DNA from: an uncultured Flavobacteriaceae bacterium
Lineage (GTDB): Bacteria > Bacteroidota > Bacteroidia > Flavobacteriales > Flavobacteriaceae
Reading direction: 5' to 3'
Assembly: GCA_947501845.1 (NCBI GenBank)
Contig: CANMXP010000009.1
Span: 143,364-207,363 of the forward strand
DNA: 64,000 bases
A program made the translations under genes and the position numbers. Each line of letters begins with the position of its first letter. Positions within the stretch are counted from its first letter, which is position 1. The notes beneath the pieces are model-generated. The model was not told where the DNA came from and did no database searches. It saw only the letters and a program-made list of their open reading frames with translations. Positions 27,794 to 37,583 of this stretch are shown one piece after another.

Positions 27794-28126
27794 AGTACAG
27801 GCAGCTTCAAAAGGAATATTGTTTTCTTTTAAAATCTTATAAAACTCATGGTTCTCTGTACCAGGGTTAAAAATAACACGTTCTGGTTTTAACGATATTA
27901 TATACTCATAATAATCTTTCTGCCTCTTAGGGTTTAAATACAATGTTACCGTATGCAAATCTTTATACGGCAACAACTCGGTGTCAATCTGTACTTCAGA
28001 AATTTCGCCTTTTTTCAAACCAAAAGCAACCACTTCAAATCCATTTGCCACTAATCGTTGTATGGCATAATTAGAATATCTATTCGGCTTTAAAGAGGCA
28101 CCAAGTACCAGGGTTTTCTTTTTCAT
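27764..28126 (-). CDS. CoA-binding domain protein (YccU-like)
   Basis: A 120-residue single-domain protein with a CoA/nucleotide-binding Rossmann fold: [19 protein letters not shown] at the start, [10 protein letters not shown] in the middle, and a C-terminal [18 protein letters not shown]. The family is common and has no fixed role. Its 3' end overlaps that of the convergent symporter gene by 30 bases, which leaves no room for a terminator between the two. Confidence 0.88.
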   Translation of the reverse strand: MKKKTLVLGASLKPNRYSNYAIQRLVANGFEVVAFGLKKGEISEVQIDTELLPYKDLHTVTLYLNPKRQKDYYEYIISLKPERVIFNPGTENHEFYKILKENNIPFEAACTLVLLATNQY

Positions 28127-28225
28127 ATGTTAAAAAAATGTTAAGATAAAAAAATACGGTAACAGAAATCAAACCAAAACGTCTACTTATTAATTATTAC
28201 ATCAATCAAAAAAATCATAACAACA

Positions 28226-30709
28226 ATGTACAAACTATTTTTAGTATGTGTTTTATTATTTACAGTATCTACTAAAGCACACACAACAGATCCCGAGAAA
28301 AATGCTGATAAAACTGGTACCATATTCGGAAAAGTATTAGACGCGAAACTAAAGCAACCCTTACCCTATGTTAATATTGTCATTAAAAACGGCAAAGGGA
28401 CCATCTTAACTGGAGGTATCTCTACAGACGATGGTACTTTTAAAATCGAAAAAGTCGTAGCTGGCAATATTGTAGTAAGTATTCAATATATAGGCTACAA
28501 AACGTATAGCAAAAACGTTACCATAGGCAAAGGTAACTACAAAGTAGATTTAGGCAGCATCTTACTGGAAGAAGAAACAGAAGGTCTCGATGCAGTTACG
28601 GTTGTAGCAGAAACATCCACTATTCAGCAAAAGGTTGACAGAAAAGTTATTACCATCGGAAAAGACCTGGCTGCCACTGGAACGGCCTCAGAATTAATGG
28701 TCGGTATTCCGTCTGTAAGCGTAGATACTCAAACAGGTGATATTAGCCTTAGAGGAAACCAAAATGTAAGGGTGATGGTAGATGGCAAATTATCCAATAT
28801 ACCTACAGCCCAATTATTAAAACAAATTCCTTCAACAGCTATTAAATCGATAGAGCTGATTACCAATCCTTCGGCTAAGTACAACCCTGAAGGTATGAGT
28901 GGTATTATTAATATCGTGCTACACAAAAATACCATGGTTGGCTTTAATGGAAATATAAGTATGAACTTATCTCATGAAGAAGAAGCTAAATTTAATAGTG
29001 CCATCAATTTAAATTACCGCACTGGCAAGTTTAATGTATATACTAATTACAGTAACAATATTGCTAAAAATGCCAATAACGGCCATGTATTAAGACCAGA
29101 AAATAATTCTGAACAGTTTTTTGTGTTTTTAACGAATAGAAAATCACATTTATTTAAAGTAGGTGTTGATGTTTATATTAACGACAAAAACACGCTTTCT
29201 TTATTTACCAATCAAAATATTGCCGAAAACGGAACAACAAGTAGAACCAGAGCTATTTTTAACAACAATAGTGCTTTCAACCAAGGGCAAAGCTTTTTTG
29301 CAGATACAGAAAATAATTCAGGTCAGTATAACTTAAACTATAAACTGGATTTTAAGAAAGAAGGGCATCATATAGAACTGGAAGCAGATCATAACATTTT
29401 TGATGAAGAAAACCCGCTTGATTATTCTATATTTCAAGGGAACCAAGACGATTATAAAGATTTTAACGAAACAGACAGGGTAAGAACCACGGTTAATTTG
29501 GATTATGTGAATCCATTGTCTGACAGCTCTAAATTAGAACTGGGACTTCAAGCTCGATTATTTAATACAGATATCGATTATTCTTCTACAGGAGAATCAT
29601 TTAATGAGACGGGAGTTTTGGCTCCTACGCCAAGTACGGTCTTCGATTACACCAGAGATATTTACTCAGCTTATGTTACGTATAGTAAAAAGTTTGACAA
29701 ATGGTCTTACCAAATAGGTGCTCGTGCTGAAAATGTTAAAGTAGATGCGTTAGCTTTACAAACAGATGTTATCTCAAACATAACAACACCTATTGAATTT
29801 AATAATGATTATTTCGAGATATACCCTTCGGCTTTCTTTACCTACACGCCTTCTGAAAAGAATTCGTATCAATTAAGTTATAGCCGTCGCGTAGACAGGC
29901 CTGGTATTGGTCAGGTTAATCCTATTAGAGAATGGAGTACACCGCTGGTCTCTGCTTTTGGTAATCAATCTTTAAGACCTCAGTTTACAAACTCTATAGA
30001 ATTAAATTACACAAGAAATTTAAAAGACCGCAAAGGAAGTGTTACTGCTGGGGTATTTTATCGTGCTATTTCCAATGAAATTAATAGAGCACTATTTATT
30101 GACAGAAGTGACGTTAGTTCTGGTAGAATTATTTTAAATAACGATAACTTTGATGACACCTTTGCTTATGGTGTAGAAGTATCTACAAACTATCGTCCCA
30201 CAAAATGGTGGAGCATAAATGGTAGTTTCGATTTATATTCTCAAACCCAAAAAGGTATTGCAGAGCGTTTGAATGCTCCTATTGAAACGGCAACCGTAAA
30301 CAATATTATAACAGAGGTAGACGAAGTTGATAACGTAGCCTGGAACCTTAAAATGTTTAACAATTTTAAAGTTAGCAAAATTATAAGCTTAACGGCCTTT
30401 GGGTTTTACCGAGGACAGAACCAAAATATACAGTTTGATATAGACCCTATGTATTTTGTAAACCTAGGTGCTAGAGTGAGCTTTGCCCAAGGCAAAGGTT
30501 CTTTTAACTTGAATTTTAACGACGTATTTAATACCATGCATTTTTCTGGATCTGGTACCAAACCTTATCAGCAAGACGTTTTCTTTAACTGGGAAAGCCA
30601 TACAGTGTCTGCCGGTTTATCTTATCGATTTGGTGGCGGAAAATACCGTGCAAAATCTCGTAAACGTCGCGACAATGATGAAAAATCTGGAGGCGGAGGC
30701 TTCCTTTAA
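28226..30709 (+). CDS. TonB-dependent-receptor-like outer membrane beta-barrel protein
   Basis: An 827-residue outer-membrane protein. After a signal peptide (1-19), residues 30-115 form a carboxypeptidase-regulatory-like domain (GTIFGKVLDAKLKQPLPYVN), then a plug-like part at about 125-235 (SLRGNQNVRVMVDGKLSNIP), then a barrel of the OMP_b-brl_3 type to the end. Such proteins are TonB-dependent importers or relatives. There is no SusD partner, so it is not a classical glycan SusC. The tail is rich in Lys, Arg and Gly. A strong terminator follows. Confidence 0.92.
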   Translation: MYKLFLVCVLLFTVSTKAHTTDPEKNADKTGTIFGKVLDAKLKQPLPYVNIVIKNGKGTILTGGISTDDGTFKIEKVVAGNIVVSIQYIGYKTYSKNVTIGKGNYKVDLGSILLEEETEGLDAVTVVAETSTIQQKVDRKVITIGKDLAATGTASELMVGIPSVSVDTQTGDISLRGNQNVRVMVDGKLSNIPTAQLLKQIPSTAIKSIELITNPSAKYNPEGMSGIINIVLHKNTMVGFNGNISMNLSHEEEAKFNSAINLNYRTGKFNVYTNYSNNIAKNANNGHVLRPENNSEQFFVFLTNRKSHLFKVGVDVYINDKNTLSLFTNQNIAENGTTSRTRAIFNNNSAFNQGQSFFADTENNSGQYNLNYKLDFKKEGHHIELEADHNIFDEENPLDYSIFQGNQDDYKDFNETDRVRTTVNLDYVNPLSDSSKLELGLQARLFNTDIDYSSTGESFNETGVLAPTPSTVFDYTRDIYSAYVTYSKKFDKWSYQIGARAENVKVDALALQTDVISNITTPIEFNNDYFEIYPSAFFTYTPSEKNSYQLSYSRRVDRPGIGQVNPIREWSTPLVSAFGNQSLRPQFTNSIELNYTRNLKDRKGSVTAGVFYRAISNEINRALFIDRSDVSSGRIILNNDNFDDTFAYGVEVSTNYRPTKWWSINGSFDLYSQTQKGIAERLNAPIETATVNNIITEVDEVDNVAWNLKMFNNFKVSKIISLTAFGFYRGQNQNIQFDIDPMYFVNLGARVSFAQGKGSFNLNFNDVFNTMHFSGSGTKPYQQDVFFNWESHTVSAGLSYRFGGGKYRAKSRKRRDNDEKSGGGGFL

Positions 30710-30773
30710 AAACATTTAATGCCTTGCAAAATAGTTGATGGTTGGTTATATAATGCAAGGTTATTAAATAGAG

Positions 30774-30810
30774 AACCCCCAAAGTAAATACTTTGGGGGT
30801 TTGTTTTTTT
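30774..30810 (+). terminator. strong intrinsic terminator
   Basis: AACCCCCAAAGTA pairs with TACTTTGGGGGTT around a 2-base loop, followed by TGTTTTTTT. It ends transcription of the outer-membrane receptor gene. Confidence 0.93.
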
Positions 30811-31148
30811 AGATATTAAAACATGAAATATGACACAAAACGGATATTCAAAAAAATATTTTAAATAAATTTTATCTTTTGCACAATAAACAAAAAACTT
30901 TAACGTTAAACGTAACATACAATCTAGCCAAAACGAAGTAATTATTTAGAGTTAGTCGTCTACATACACAGAAAATTCGTGCCAAAAGATTTGTATAATT
31001 AAAAACTCGTGATTTTTATTTCGGGTTTTTTCTTTATACCTGTTAGAAAAAGTCGAAGTATTAAAACGTATGTAATAATATAAGACTTTATACGTCTAAC
31101 ACATTAAGATTCTTCACATTAGTGTTAGTTGAAGTTGATTAATAGCTA
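30811..31148. other. intergenic stretch, possible small RNA
   Basis: No protein gene is seen. After the strong terminator at 30774-30810 there is a weak hairpin with a T-run at about 30999-31030 (AACTCG, loop, CGGGTT, TTTTTT) and then several short inverted repeats (TAACAC and GTGTTA arms at about 31097-31131) before the terminator at 31151. Two terminator-like structures with no gene before them suggest at least one short RNA, but I find no exact promoter, so this is weak. Confidence 0.25.
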
Positions 31149-31150
31149 GA

Positions 31151-31182
31151 AAAACCCGAAACTTAATCGTTTCGGGTTTTTT
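31151..31182. terminator. bidirectional terminator
   Basis: AAAACCCGAAAC pairs with GTTTCGGGTTTT around a 6-base loop, with T-runs on both strands. It lies 57 bases beyond the stop codon of the minus-strand fabH-type gene and can also stop plus-strand transcripts from the left. Confidence 0.88.
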
Positions 31183-31238
31183 ATTTTTTATCGCTATAAT
31201 TTTTTCAATTTCACGACCTGCCCACCGAGATGGCAGCA

Positions 31239-32243
31239 TCACCATTTAATAATAGCACTTGCCCAGGTAAATCCGCTTCCAAAAGCAGCCAATACAACAT
31301 GGTCGCCCTCCTTTATTTTACCTTCTTCCCAAGCTTCGGTTAAAGCAATAATAACAGATGCCGCAGTGGTATTACCGTATTTCATAATGTTGTTAAATAC
31401 TTGATCGTCCCTTAAAGCAAATTTCTTTTGGATAAATTGAGCAATTCGTAAATTGGCTTGATGAGGGATTAGCATATCTATATCCTCTTTTTGCAGACCA
31501 TTTTTCGTTAAACCTTCTATAATCACCTCACTAAAGCGCACAACGGCATGTTTAAAAACAAAAGTACCATCCATATAAGGGAAATAGGATATATCTTCTT
31601 CCTTGGACGCTAAAATTTCGGGTACCCAGTGTGCAATACTTGGTGAAGCCACCATTAATTTATCGGCATACTTTCCTTCGCTATGTAAATGTGTAGACAA
31701 AATACCCTTGGTATTATCTTCTTCTCTGGACAAAACACAAGCCCCTGCCCCATCACCAAAAATAACAGATACACCCCGACCTCTCGTTGTTTTATCCAAC
31801 CCGTTGCTGTGGTATTCTGCACCAATAACAAGAATGTTTTTATACATGCCCGTTTTAATAAATTGATCGGCAACAGATATGGCATAAATAAATCCAGAGC
31901 ATTGGTTTCTCACATCTAAAGCACCAATGGTAGGCATATCCAACATATCCTGTATTTGCACCCCACAACCTGGAAAATAGTAGTCTGGACTTAAAGTGGC
32001 AAATACAATAAAATCGATATCATCTTTAGTTAGCCCAGAACGCTCTATAGCCATTCTAGCTGCCTTGGCTCCCATAATTGCAGATGTATCTTCGGTTCCT
32101 TCTTTAATCCATCTACGTTCCTTTATACCTGTACGTTCTTGAATCCACGCATCATTGGTATCCATCAATTTAGACAAATCATCATTCGTCACAACATGAT
32201 CTGGTAGGTACTTTCCTAAACCTATTATTTTAGAATTATACAT
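31239..32243 (-). CDS. fabH: 3-oxoacyl-ACP synthase III
   Basis: A 334-residue KAS III-type condensing enzyme. The catalytic triad is visible: C115 (DVRNQCSGF), H261 (IPHQANLRI) and N291 (KYGNTTAAS). KAS III starts fatty-acid synthesis by joining acetyl-CoA (or a branched acyl-CoA) to malonyl-ACP. It is not next to rpmF or plsX, which often accompany the main fabH copy, so it may be a second paralogue with a different acyl preference. Divergent from htpG. Confidence 0.9.
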   Translation of the reverse strand: MYNSKIIGLGKYLPDHVVTNDDLSKLMDTNDAWIQERTGIKERRWIKEGTEDTSAIMGAKAARMAIERSGLTKDDIDFIVFATLSPDYYFPGCGVQIQDMLDMPTIGALDVRNQCSGFIYAISVADQFIKTGMYKNILVIGAEYHSNGLDKTTRGRGVSVIFGDGAGACVLSREEDNTKGILSTHLHSEGKYADKLMVASPSIAHWVPEILASKEEDISYFPYMDGTFVFKHAVVRFSEVIIEGLTKNGLQKEDIDMLIPHQANLRIAQFIQKKFALRDDQVFNNIMKYGNTTAASVIIALTEAWEEGKIKEGDHVVLAAFGSGFTWASAIIKW

Positions 32244-32394
32244 AATATCTTTTCTTTAGTCAATACAAAGTACAACAAGTCCTATTAAATTCCAATAATA
32301 AAAACCTAAATACAAAAAACCCAGACCAACATACATTTTGGGATTTGAGATTTATTTTTAGCAAAAGTTGTGTCAGTTTGTCACATTTTCACTC

Positions 32395-32411
32395 TTGGTA
32401 CTTTTTTTGAA
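32395..32411 (+). promoter_or_regulatory. candidate sigma-54-type promoter of htpG
   Basis: TTGGTAC is followed, at exactly 12 bases from its GG to the next conserved G, by TTGAA, which resembles the sigma-54 -24/-12 consensus with one mismatch at the -12 C. Two TGTCA motifs lie 15-25 bases upstream. It is about 76 bases before the htpG start codon. The call is tentative. Confidence 0.35.
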
Positions 32412-32486
32412 TAATGTGTAGAGACGTTAAAACTAAATATAAACAATTTTCCGCCTACGCGGAAAAGAAAAAATAACAATTTCATT

Positions 32487-34397
32487 ATGGCAAAAGGAAA
32501 TATTAATGTTTCGGTAGAGAATATCTTTCCTCTCATTAAAAAATTCTTATACAGTGATCACGAAATCTTTTTACGTGAATTAATTAGTAATGCAACCGAT
32601 GCTACTTTAAAACTAAAACATTTAACAAATGTTGGTGATGCCAAAGTTGAGTATGGCAATCCGCAAATTGAAGTTAAGATTGACAAAGACGGTAAAAAAC
32701 TTCATATCATTGATCAAGGTTTAGGTATGACGGCCGATGAAGTTGAGAAATACATCAACCAGGTTGCTTTTTCTGGTGCCGAAGAGTTTTTAGATAAATA
32801 CAAAGATTCTGCTAAAGATTCTGGAATTATCGGGCATTTTGGTCTTGGTTTTTATTCTGCCTTTATGGTAGCCGAAAAAGTAGAGATTATTACAAAATCG
32901 TTTAAAGACGAACCTGCTGCGCATTGGACTTGCGACGGCAGCCCAGAGTTCACTTTAGAAGCTTCAGACAAAGCAGAAAGAGGTACAGAAATTATTTTAC
33001 ATATTGCCGAAGATTCTACAGAGTTTTTAGAAGAAGCACGTATTAATGGCTTACTAGAAAAGTATAATAAGTTTATGCCAATTCCTATTAAATTTGGAAC
33101 CAAGGAAATAAACGATCCAGACTTTACGCCTAAAACGACAAAAGACAAAGACGGTAAAGAAACCACAGAACCTCACAAGCAAATTACTGTTGATAAAATA
33201 ATTAACAACCCGAATCCTGCGTGGACCAAACAGCCATCAGAATTAGAGGAACAAAATTATAAGGATTTTTACCGCGAATTGTATCCTATGCAATTTGAAG
33301 AGCCTTTATTCAACATTCATTTAAATGTAGATTATCCGTTTAATTTAACGGGGATTTTATACTTCCCAAAAATGTCTAACGACATGCAAATCCAGAAGGA
33401 TAAAATTCAACTGTACCAAAACCAGGTTTTTGTAACCGATAACGTAGAAGGTATCGTACCAGAATTCTTAACCATGCTTCGTGGGGTTATTGATTCTCCA
33501 GATATTCCGTTAAACGTATCGCGTTCTTATTTACAAGCCGATGGTGCCGTAAAAAAGATCTCGTCTTATATTACCAGAAAGGTAGCCGATAAATTAAAAT
33601 CGCTGTTTAATAACAACCGTGAAGATTTTGAAGCGAAATGGGACGATATTAAAATTGTGATTGAGTACGGGATGCTTTCTGAAGAAAAATTCTTTGAAAA
33701 AGCAGATACCTTTGCATTATACCCAACTGTAGATGGCACGTATTATACTTACGAAGAGCTGTTTAACAAGATTAAGGCAAACCAGACCGATAAAGATGAT
33801 AAGTTAGTGATTCTTTACGCCTCAGATAAAGATGCACAGCATAGTTATATTGCCTCTGCCAAAGCCAAAGGTTACGAGGTGCTTTTATTAGATTCGCCTA
33901 TAGTATCGCATTTAATCCAAAAGTTAGAAACGTCTAAAGAAAATATTTCTTTTGCACGTGTAGATGGCGATCATGTTGATAATTTAATCAAGAAAGACGA
34001 CACGACCATTTCTAAACTGGACGAAGACCAGAAAAAAGCATTGGACGATTTATTAAAAGAAGTAATCCCTGCTGAAAAATTCACTGTGCAATTGGAAGCT
34101 ATGGATAGCGATGCATCGCCATTTATTATTACACAGCCAGAATTTATGCGCCGTATGAAAGAAATGCAGGCTACAGGAGGTGGCGGTATGTTTGGTATGG
34201 GCAACATGCCAGAAATGTACAATTTGGTAGTAAATACGAACTCTGAGCTGGTTGGCGAAATTTTAAACACCAAAACCAAAAAGAAACAGGAGCGTTTAAT
34301 TAACCAGAGTTTAGACTTGGCGCGCTTGTCTCAAGGCTTGTTAAAAGGTGAAGAGCTAACAAACTTTGTTAAGCGTAGTTATGAGATGATAAAGTAG
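32487..34397 (+). CDS. htpG: molecular chaperone HtpG (Hsp90)
   Basis: A 636-residue Hsp90. The N-terminal GHKL ATPase domain shows LRELISNATDAT, DQGLGMT and GHFGLGFYSAFMV; the middle domain contains LYFPKMSNDMQIQKDKIQLY and LNVSRSYLQ; the C-terminal dimer domain is complete. It is a cytoplasmic ATP-dependent chaperone. It is a single-gene unit ending in a terminator about 115 bases downstream, after which the accessory island begins. Confidence 0.97.
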   Translation: MAKGNINVSVENIFPLIKKFLYSDHEIFLRELISNATDATLKLKHLTNVGDAKVEYGNPQIEVKIDKDGKKLHIIDQGLGMTADEVEKYINQVAFSGAEEFLDKYKDSAKDSGIIGHFGLGFYSAFMVAEKVEIITKSFKDEPAAHWTCDGSPEFTLEASDKAERGTEIILHIAEDSTEFLEEARINGLLEKYNKFMPIPIKFGTKEINDPDFTPKTTKDKDGKETTEPHKQITVDKIINNPNPAWTKQPSELEEQNYKDFYRELYPMQFEEPLFNIHLNVDYPFNLTGILYFPKMSNDMQIQKDKIQLYQNQVFVTDNVEGIVPEFLTMLRGVIDSPDIPLNVSRSYLQADGAVKKISSYITRKVADKLKSLFNNNREDFEAKWDDIKIVIEYGMLSEEKFFEKADTFALYPTVDGTYYTYEELFNKIKANQTDKDDKLVILYASDKDAQHSYIASAKAKGYEVLLLDSPIVSHLIQKLETSKENISFARVDGDHVDNLIKKDDTTISKLDEDQKKALDDLLKEVIPAEKFTVQLEAMDSDASPFIITQPEFMRRMKEMQATGGGGMFGMGNMPEMYNLVVNTNSELVGEILNTKTKKKQERLINQSLDLARLSQGLLKGEELTNFVKRSYEMIK

Positions 34398-34412
34398 TTT
34401 CGACTACGCTCA
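34398..34412. repeat. REP-like motif (TTCGACTACGCTCA)
   Basis: A copy of the TTCGACTnCGCTCA element that recurs at about 22149, 46318-46375, 58795 and in the tandem repeat near the right end. It begins directly after the htpG stop codon. Such elements are commonly spread by REP-associated transposases, and a remnant of one lies at 35282. Confidence 0.5.
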
Positions 34413-34440
34413 ACTACCAGTTTGGGCTATGTTACCATAC

Positions 34441-34480
34441 TGTCATTGCGAGGAGCTTTTTTAAGCGACGTGGCAATCTC
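34441..34480. repeat. dispersed repeat (GTCATTGCGAGG type)
   Basis: Contains TGTCATTGCGAGGAGC and GCGACGTGGCAATCTC, a sequence pair that I know as a widespread short dispersed repeat in bacterial genomes. The ends are partly complementary (TTGC and GCAA). It lies between htpG and its terminator. Confidence 0.5.
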
Positions 34481-34512
34481 ACGATGCTACCTTAAATATT
34501 AATATAGATATG

Positions 34513-34550
34513 AAAACCACTTTGTGAAAGCAAGGTGGTTTTGCTTTTTA
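34513..34550 (+). terminator. htpG terminator
   Basis: AAAACCACTTTG pairs with CAAGGTGGTTTT (one G-U pair) around a 6-base loop, followed by GCTTTTTA. From here to 34936 I see nothing that I can support as a gene or site; the DNA is A+T-rich. Confidence 0.8.
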
Positions 34551-34936
34551 TAAGCTCAATTTTTGTAAAAATGACAGTTAAACAAACAATTAATCAAAAA
34601 AACATAGAAACCTCCCCACCCTTTTTCATCTTATTATTGTAATAACTATAAACCATTAGTACTAAAATTTTGAAAATAAAAATATACAATACTGAAATAT
34701 TCCAAACTAAAAGTTACATATCAGTGCCTAAAGTGCGGATGTAGAAAATTGTTGTACAACACTTAGACTAAAATAGTTTTTTAATATTACTTAATACCTT
34801 AAATATTTTTATAAGTAATATTAAAAAATATGCAAGGAAAAGGATTATTGAAACTTTTCGGTCTATACCAAATAAATAGCATGGAACTTTAAATATAAAC
34901 AATACTTAATAGGTAATTTTTTAAAAACACAAAATT

Positions 34937-35209
34937 ATGAATGGAGACGACATTTTTTCTATTTTTTTCGGAATGGCAATTATTTATGGAGCTTATAAAA
35001 TAATGAGATCTTTAATTATTTGGCTTTATGAAACCTTAAAGATTGTTGGTAGAATTATCATGGCTATAGCCGTAGCATTAATAACCCAAATTGTGACTCA
35101 ATCACTTTTTGGTATTGGAATCACAGATTTTACTTGGGGAAGCATAGGTTCAGCATTAGTAATGGCTTTTTTGTTCCCTAACGCTGGTAATAGTGGAACA
35201 ATTGCTTAA
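34937..35209 (+). CDS. small hypothetical membrane protein
   Basis: A 90-residue protein with two hydrophobic stretches (about 5-30 and 33-60) and a third weaker one (65-82). It contains no recognised motif. It is the first gene after htpG in the accessory island and has no partner. Because of its size it could be a small inner-membrane protein or a chance ORF, but it begins with a normal ATG and has sensible composition. Confidence 0.5.
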   Translation: MNGDDIFSIFFGMAIIYGAYKIMRSLIIWLYETLKIVGRIIMAIAVALITQIVTQSLFGIGITDFTWGSIGSALVMAFLFPNAGNSGTIA

Positions 35210-35281
35210 CTTTTATAATATATAACAGAAGCCAAGTTTTCAACCACCTCTGCTAGCTCTCGACTCCGTCGGGTACTAATA

Positions 35282-35416
35282 CAAATTGGAAAAGCAATTA
35301 AACAAAAGATAGATTATATCCATAATAACCCAGTTGAATATGGTTTTTTAAGTACTCCAATCGACTGAAAATATTCTATTGGTAGAAATTATCAGGGAGA
35401 CAACACTGTTTTATGA
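35282..35416 (+). pseudogene. REP-associated tyrosine transposase remnant
   Basis: The frame reads QIGKAIKQKIDYIHNNPVEY, then GFLSTPID, a TGA stop (35366-35368), and KYSIGRNYQGDNTVL. This is the C-terminal part of the Y1 (REP-associated, RAYT) transposase family; the TGA takes the place of the conserved Trp of the DWKYSS motif. The catalytic N-terminal part is missing. It is a dead fragment. Just upstream lies a REP-like tail (GACTCCGTCGGGT) shared with about 46112-46150. Confidence 0.85.
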
Positions 35417-35655
35417 TTGATCCTACTAATCTTATAAATTGAGGTTCAAGGTTTTTTGTTATAATAGCTTAGTTTTATAGAAAAAAACTAACTAATATGC
35501 TTAATATTTGAAATCAAGGAATTAATACAATAAGGTTTTCCGTAATCTAACCACCCTTTTTTGTTTTATTGTTGTAGTGATTATAAAAAAACTCATTTCA
35601 AGTATTTTAAAACGATTTCATATCTAAAAAATCTTACTTCATTAATTCAAAAAAT

Positions 35656-37371
35656 ATGGTAGATAATAACCAAATAGTACTTCAAACTTTAATAGAACAA
35701 AATAGAAAAGAATTATACCCTGAATTATCAGCTAATGATTATTTTCATTTATTTGTTACAGAGCAAGTAATGAAAGATGCCGAGCTTTCTTACGATGAGA
35801 TTGAGGAAGGTATTGTTGACAACGGTGGAGATGGAGGTATAGATTCAATTTATACTTTCGTTAATCAAGAATTGGTACAAAGAGATAGTGAACTTATTGA
35901 TGGAAAAAGAAATTCTATAATAGATGTTTATATTTTACAATCTAAAAATGTAAATAGCTTTGGGGAAACACCAATAGAAAAATGTAATTCTTCTGCCATT
36001 GACATATTTGATTTAAACAAATCAATTGACTCATTAAGAAGCGTATACAACTCTGACTTATTGGCAAATGTGAAAGTTTTCAGAAACCAGTATCTCCATT
36101 TAGCTTCAAAATTCCCTATTCTTAGATTTCATTACTTCTATGTCACAAAAGGTCCAGAAATCCATCCAAATGTTAAAAGAAAAGTTGATGTCTTAGTTAG
36201 TTCAATCAAAAGTCATTTTGATAAAGCCGAGGTATTATTTGATTTTGTAACAGCTAAAAAACTTATTGATTTTTCAAGAAAAGAACAGTTAAGAAGTAAA
36301 GATGTCGTACTAAACGACAACCCTATTTCAACTCAAGATGGTGGATATATTGCCATTGTTCCAATAAAAAATTATTTTGATTTTATCACAGATGAAAATG
36401 ATAATCTAATAAGATATTTTTTTGATGCAAATATTAGAGATTATCAAGTTAATGTTGATGTAAATAAAGAGATCAGAAAAACATTAATTAATCAAAATTC
36501 GAGTGAAGATTTTTGGTGGTTAAATAATGGAGTTACAATCACTGCAATAGATGCAACTTTTGCAAGTAAAAAACTTCATATAGAGGATCCACAAATTGTT
36601 AATGGTCTCCAAACATCCTTCGAAATTCATAAATATTTCACAGATAACAAAATTGAAATAGAAAATAGAAATGTGTTATTAAGAGTTATTAAAGTTCAAG
36701 ATGAAAAAAGTCGATTAAATGTAATCAAAGCCACTAATAGTCAGACTAATATTCCTCCTGCTTCATTAAGAGCAACCGATCCTATTCATAGAGATATAGA
36801 AGACTTCTTATTTTCAAAAGGTTACTACTACGATCGAAGAAAAAATTACCATAAAAATCAAGGAAAACCTGTAAACAAAATTATTAGTATTCCTTATTTA
36901 GCACAAATAATCACTGGAGTATATAATCAAAAACCTGACTATGCAAGAGCGAGACCGTCTACACTAATAAAAAATAACAATGACTATCAAAATATTTTCA
37001 AGGATAGTCTATCATTAGAAATGTACCATAAAGGAATCCTTATCCAAAAGAAAGTTGAAGCTCTTCTAAAAGAGTATGATAGTCCTAAATTATCTAGACC
37101 CCAAATTGGAGATATAAAATTTCATGTTGCCATGTATGCCACTTCTATCCTTTGCAATAAATTAAAACCAACATCTGACGACATTGGAAAAATTGACATT
37201 AATACCATGACAGGTGAATTAGTTACAAATGCAATTCAAAACACATATATAGTTTACGATGCTATGGGAGGGACAAATTCAGTTGCTAAAGGGAATGAGT
37301 TTGTAAAAGAAGTATTAGAACAAGTTCAAAACGAATTAAAGGAAAAAATGAAAACAAAATTAAACGTATAA
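35656..37371 (+). CDS. AIPR-family protein (putative phage-defence)
   Basis: A 571-residue protein of the AIPR (abortive infection phage resistance) family. The core shows FWWLNNGVT (286-294) and DPQIVNGLQTS (311-321), typical of AIPR. The N-terminal region carries NGGDGGID (56-63) and later QSK (95-97), which fits a restriction-type nuclease core (PD-(D/E)xK-like: D63 and K97); the nuclease reading is inference. The family has been linked to phage defence. The next gene, 212 bases on, encodes a NACHT NTPase, and the gap holds a copy of the promoter-bearing repeat, so the two may be separate units. Confidence 0.85.
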   Translation: MVDNNQIVLQTLIEQNRKELYPELSANDYFHLFVTEQVMKDAELSYDEIEEGIVDNGGDGGIDSIYTFVNQELVQRDSELIDGKRNSIIDVYILQSKNVNSFGETPIEKCNSSAIDIFDLNKSIDSLRSVYNSDLLANVKVFRNQYLHLASKFPILRFHYFYVTKGPEIHPNVKRKVDVLVSSIKSHFDKAEVLFDFVTAKKLIDFSRKEQLRSKDVVLNDNPISTQDGGYIAIVPIKNYFDFITDENDNLIRYFFDANIRDYQVNVDVNKEIRKTLINQNSSEDFWWLNNGVTITAIDATFASKKLHIEDPQIVNGLQTSFEIHKYFTDNKIEIENRNVLLRVIKVQDEKSRLNVIKATNSQTNIPPASLRATDPIHRDIEDFLFSKGYYYDRRKNYHKNQGKPVNKIISIPYLAQIITGVYNQKPDYARARPSTLIKNNNDYQNIFKDSLSLEMYHKGILIQKKVEALLKEYDSPKLSRPQIGDIKFHVAMYATSILCNKLKPTSDDIGKIDINTMTGELVTNAIQNTYIVYDAMGGTNSVAKGNEFVKEVLEQVQNELKEKMKTKLNV

Positions 37372-37440
37372 CACATACCCTCCGCTAGCTCCCTGCTGGT
37401 AACAGTTTGCAACTGGCACAAAAAAAAGCAAGTTGGTTCT

Positions 37441-37555
37441 TTGTCTTACACAAATGTTGATTTTGTAAAAATTTTCAACTAAATTCGTTCTTGATTGCCG
37501 ACAGGTAGATAACAACAATAAAATTCATTGAAATGGAATTTTATCTTTGCATTAG
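37441..37555 (+). repeat. promoter-bearing repeat, copy 1
   Basis: One of four related intergenic copies (others at 40743, 41448 and 45403). It has TTTTCAACTAAATTCGTTC, a CTGCC/GACAGGTAG-like palindrome, and ATAAAATTC/GAATTTTAT arms (37518-37526 and 37536-37544) ending in the -7 element TATCTTTG (37542-37549). The NACHT gene starts 34 bases after it. The repeat therefore appears to supply that gene's promoter. Confidence 0.75.
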
Positions 37556-37583
37556 GTGTAATTTCAAACAATTCTAAAATTTA

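Noticed and set aside
28226..30709. SusC of a polysaccharide-utilisation locus
   Set aside because: There is no SusD gene and the barrel is of the OMP_b-brl_3 type.
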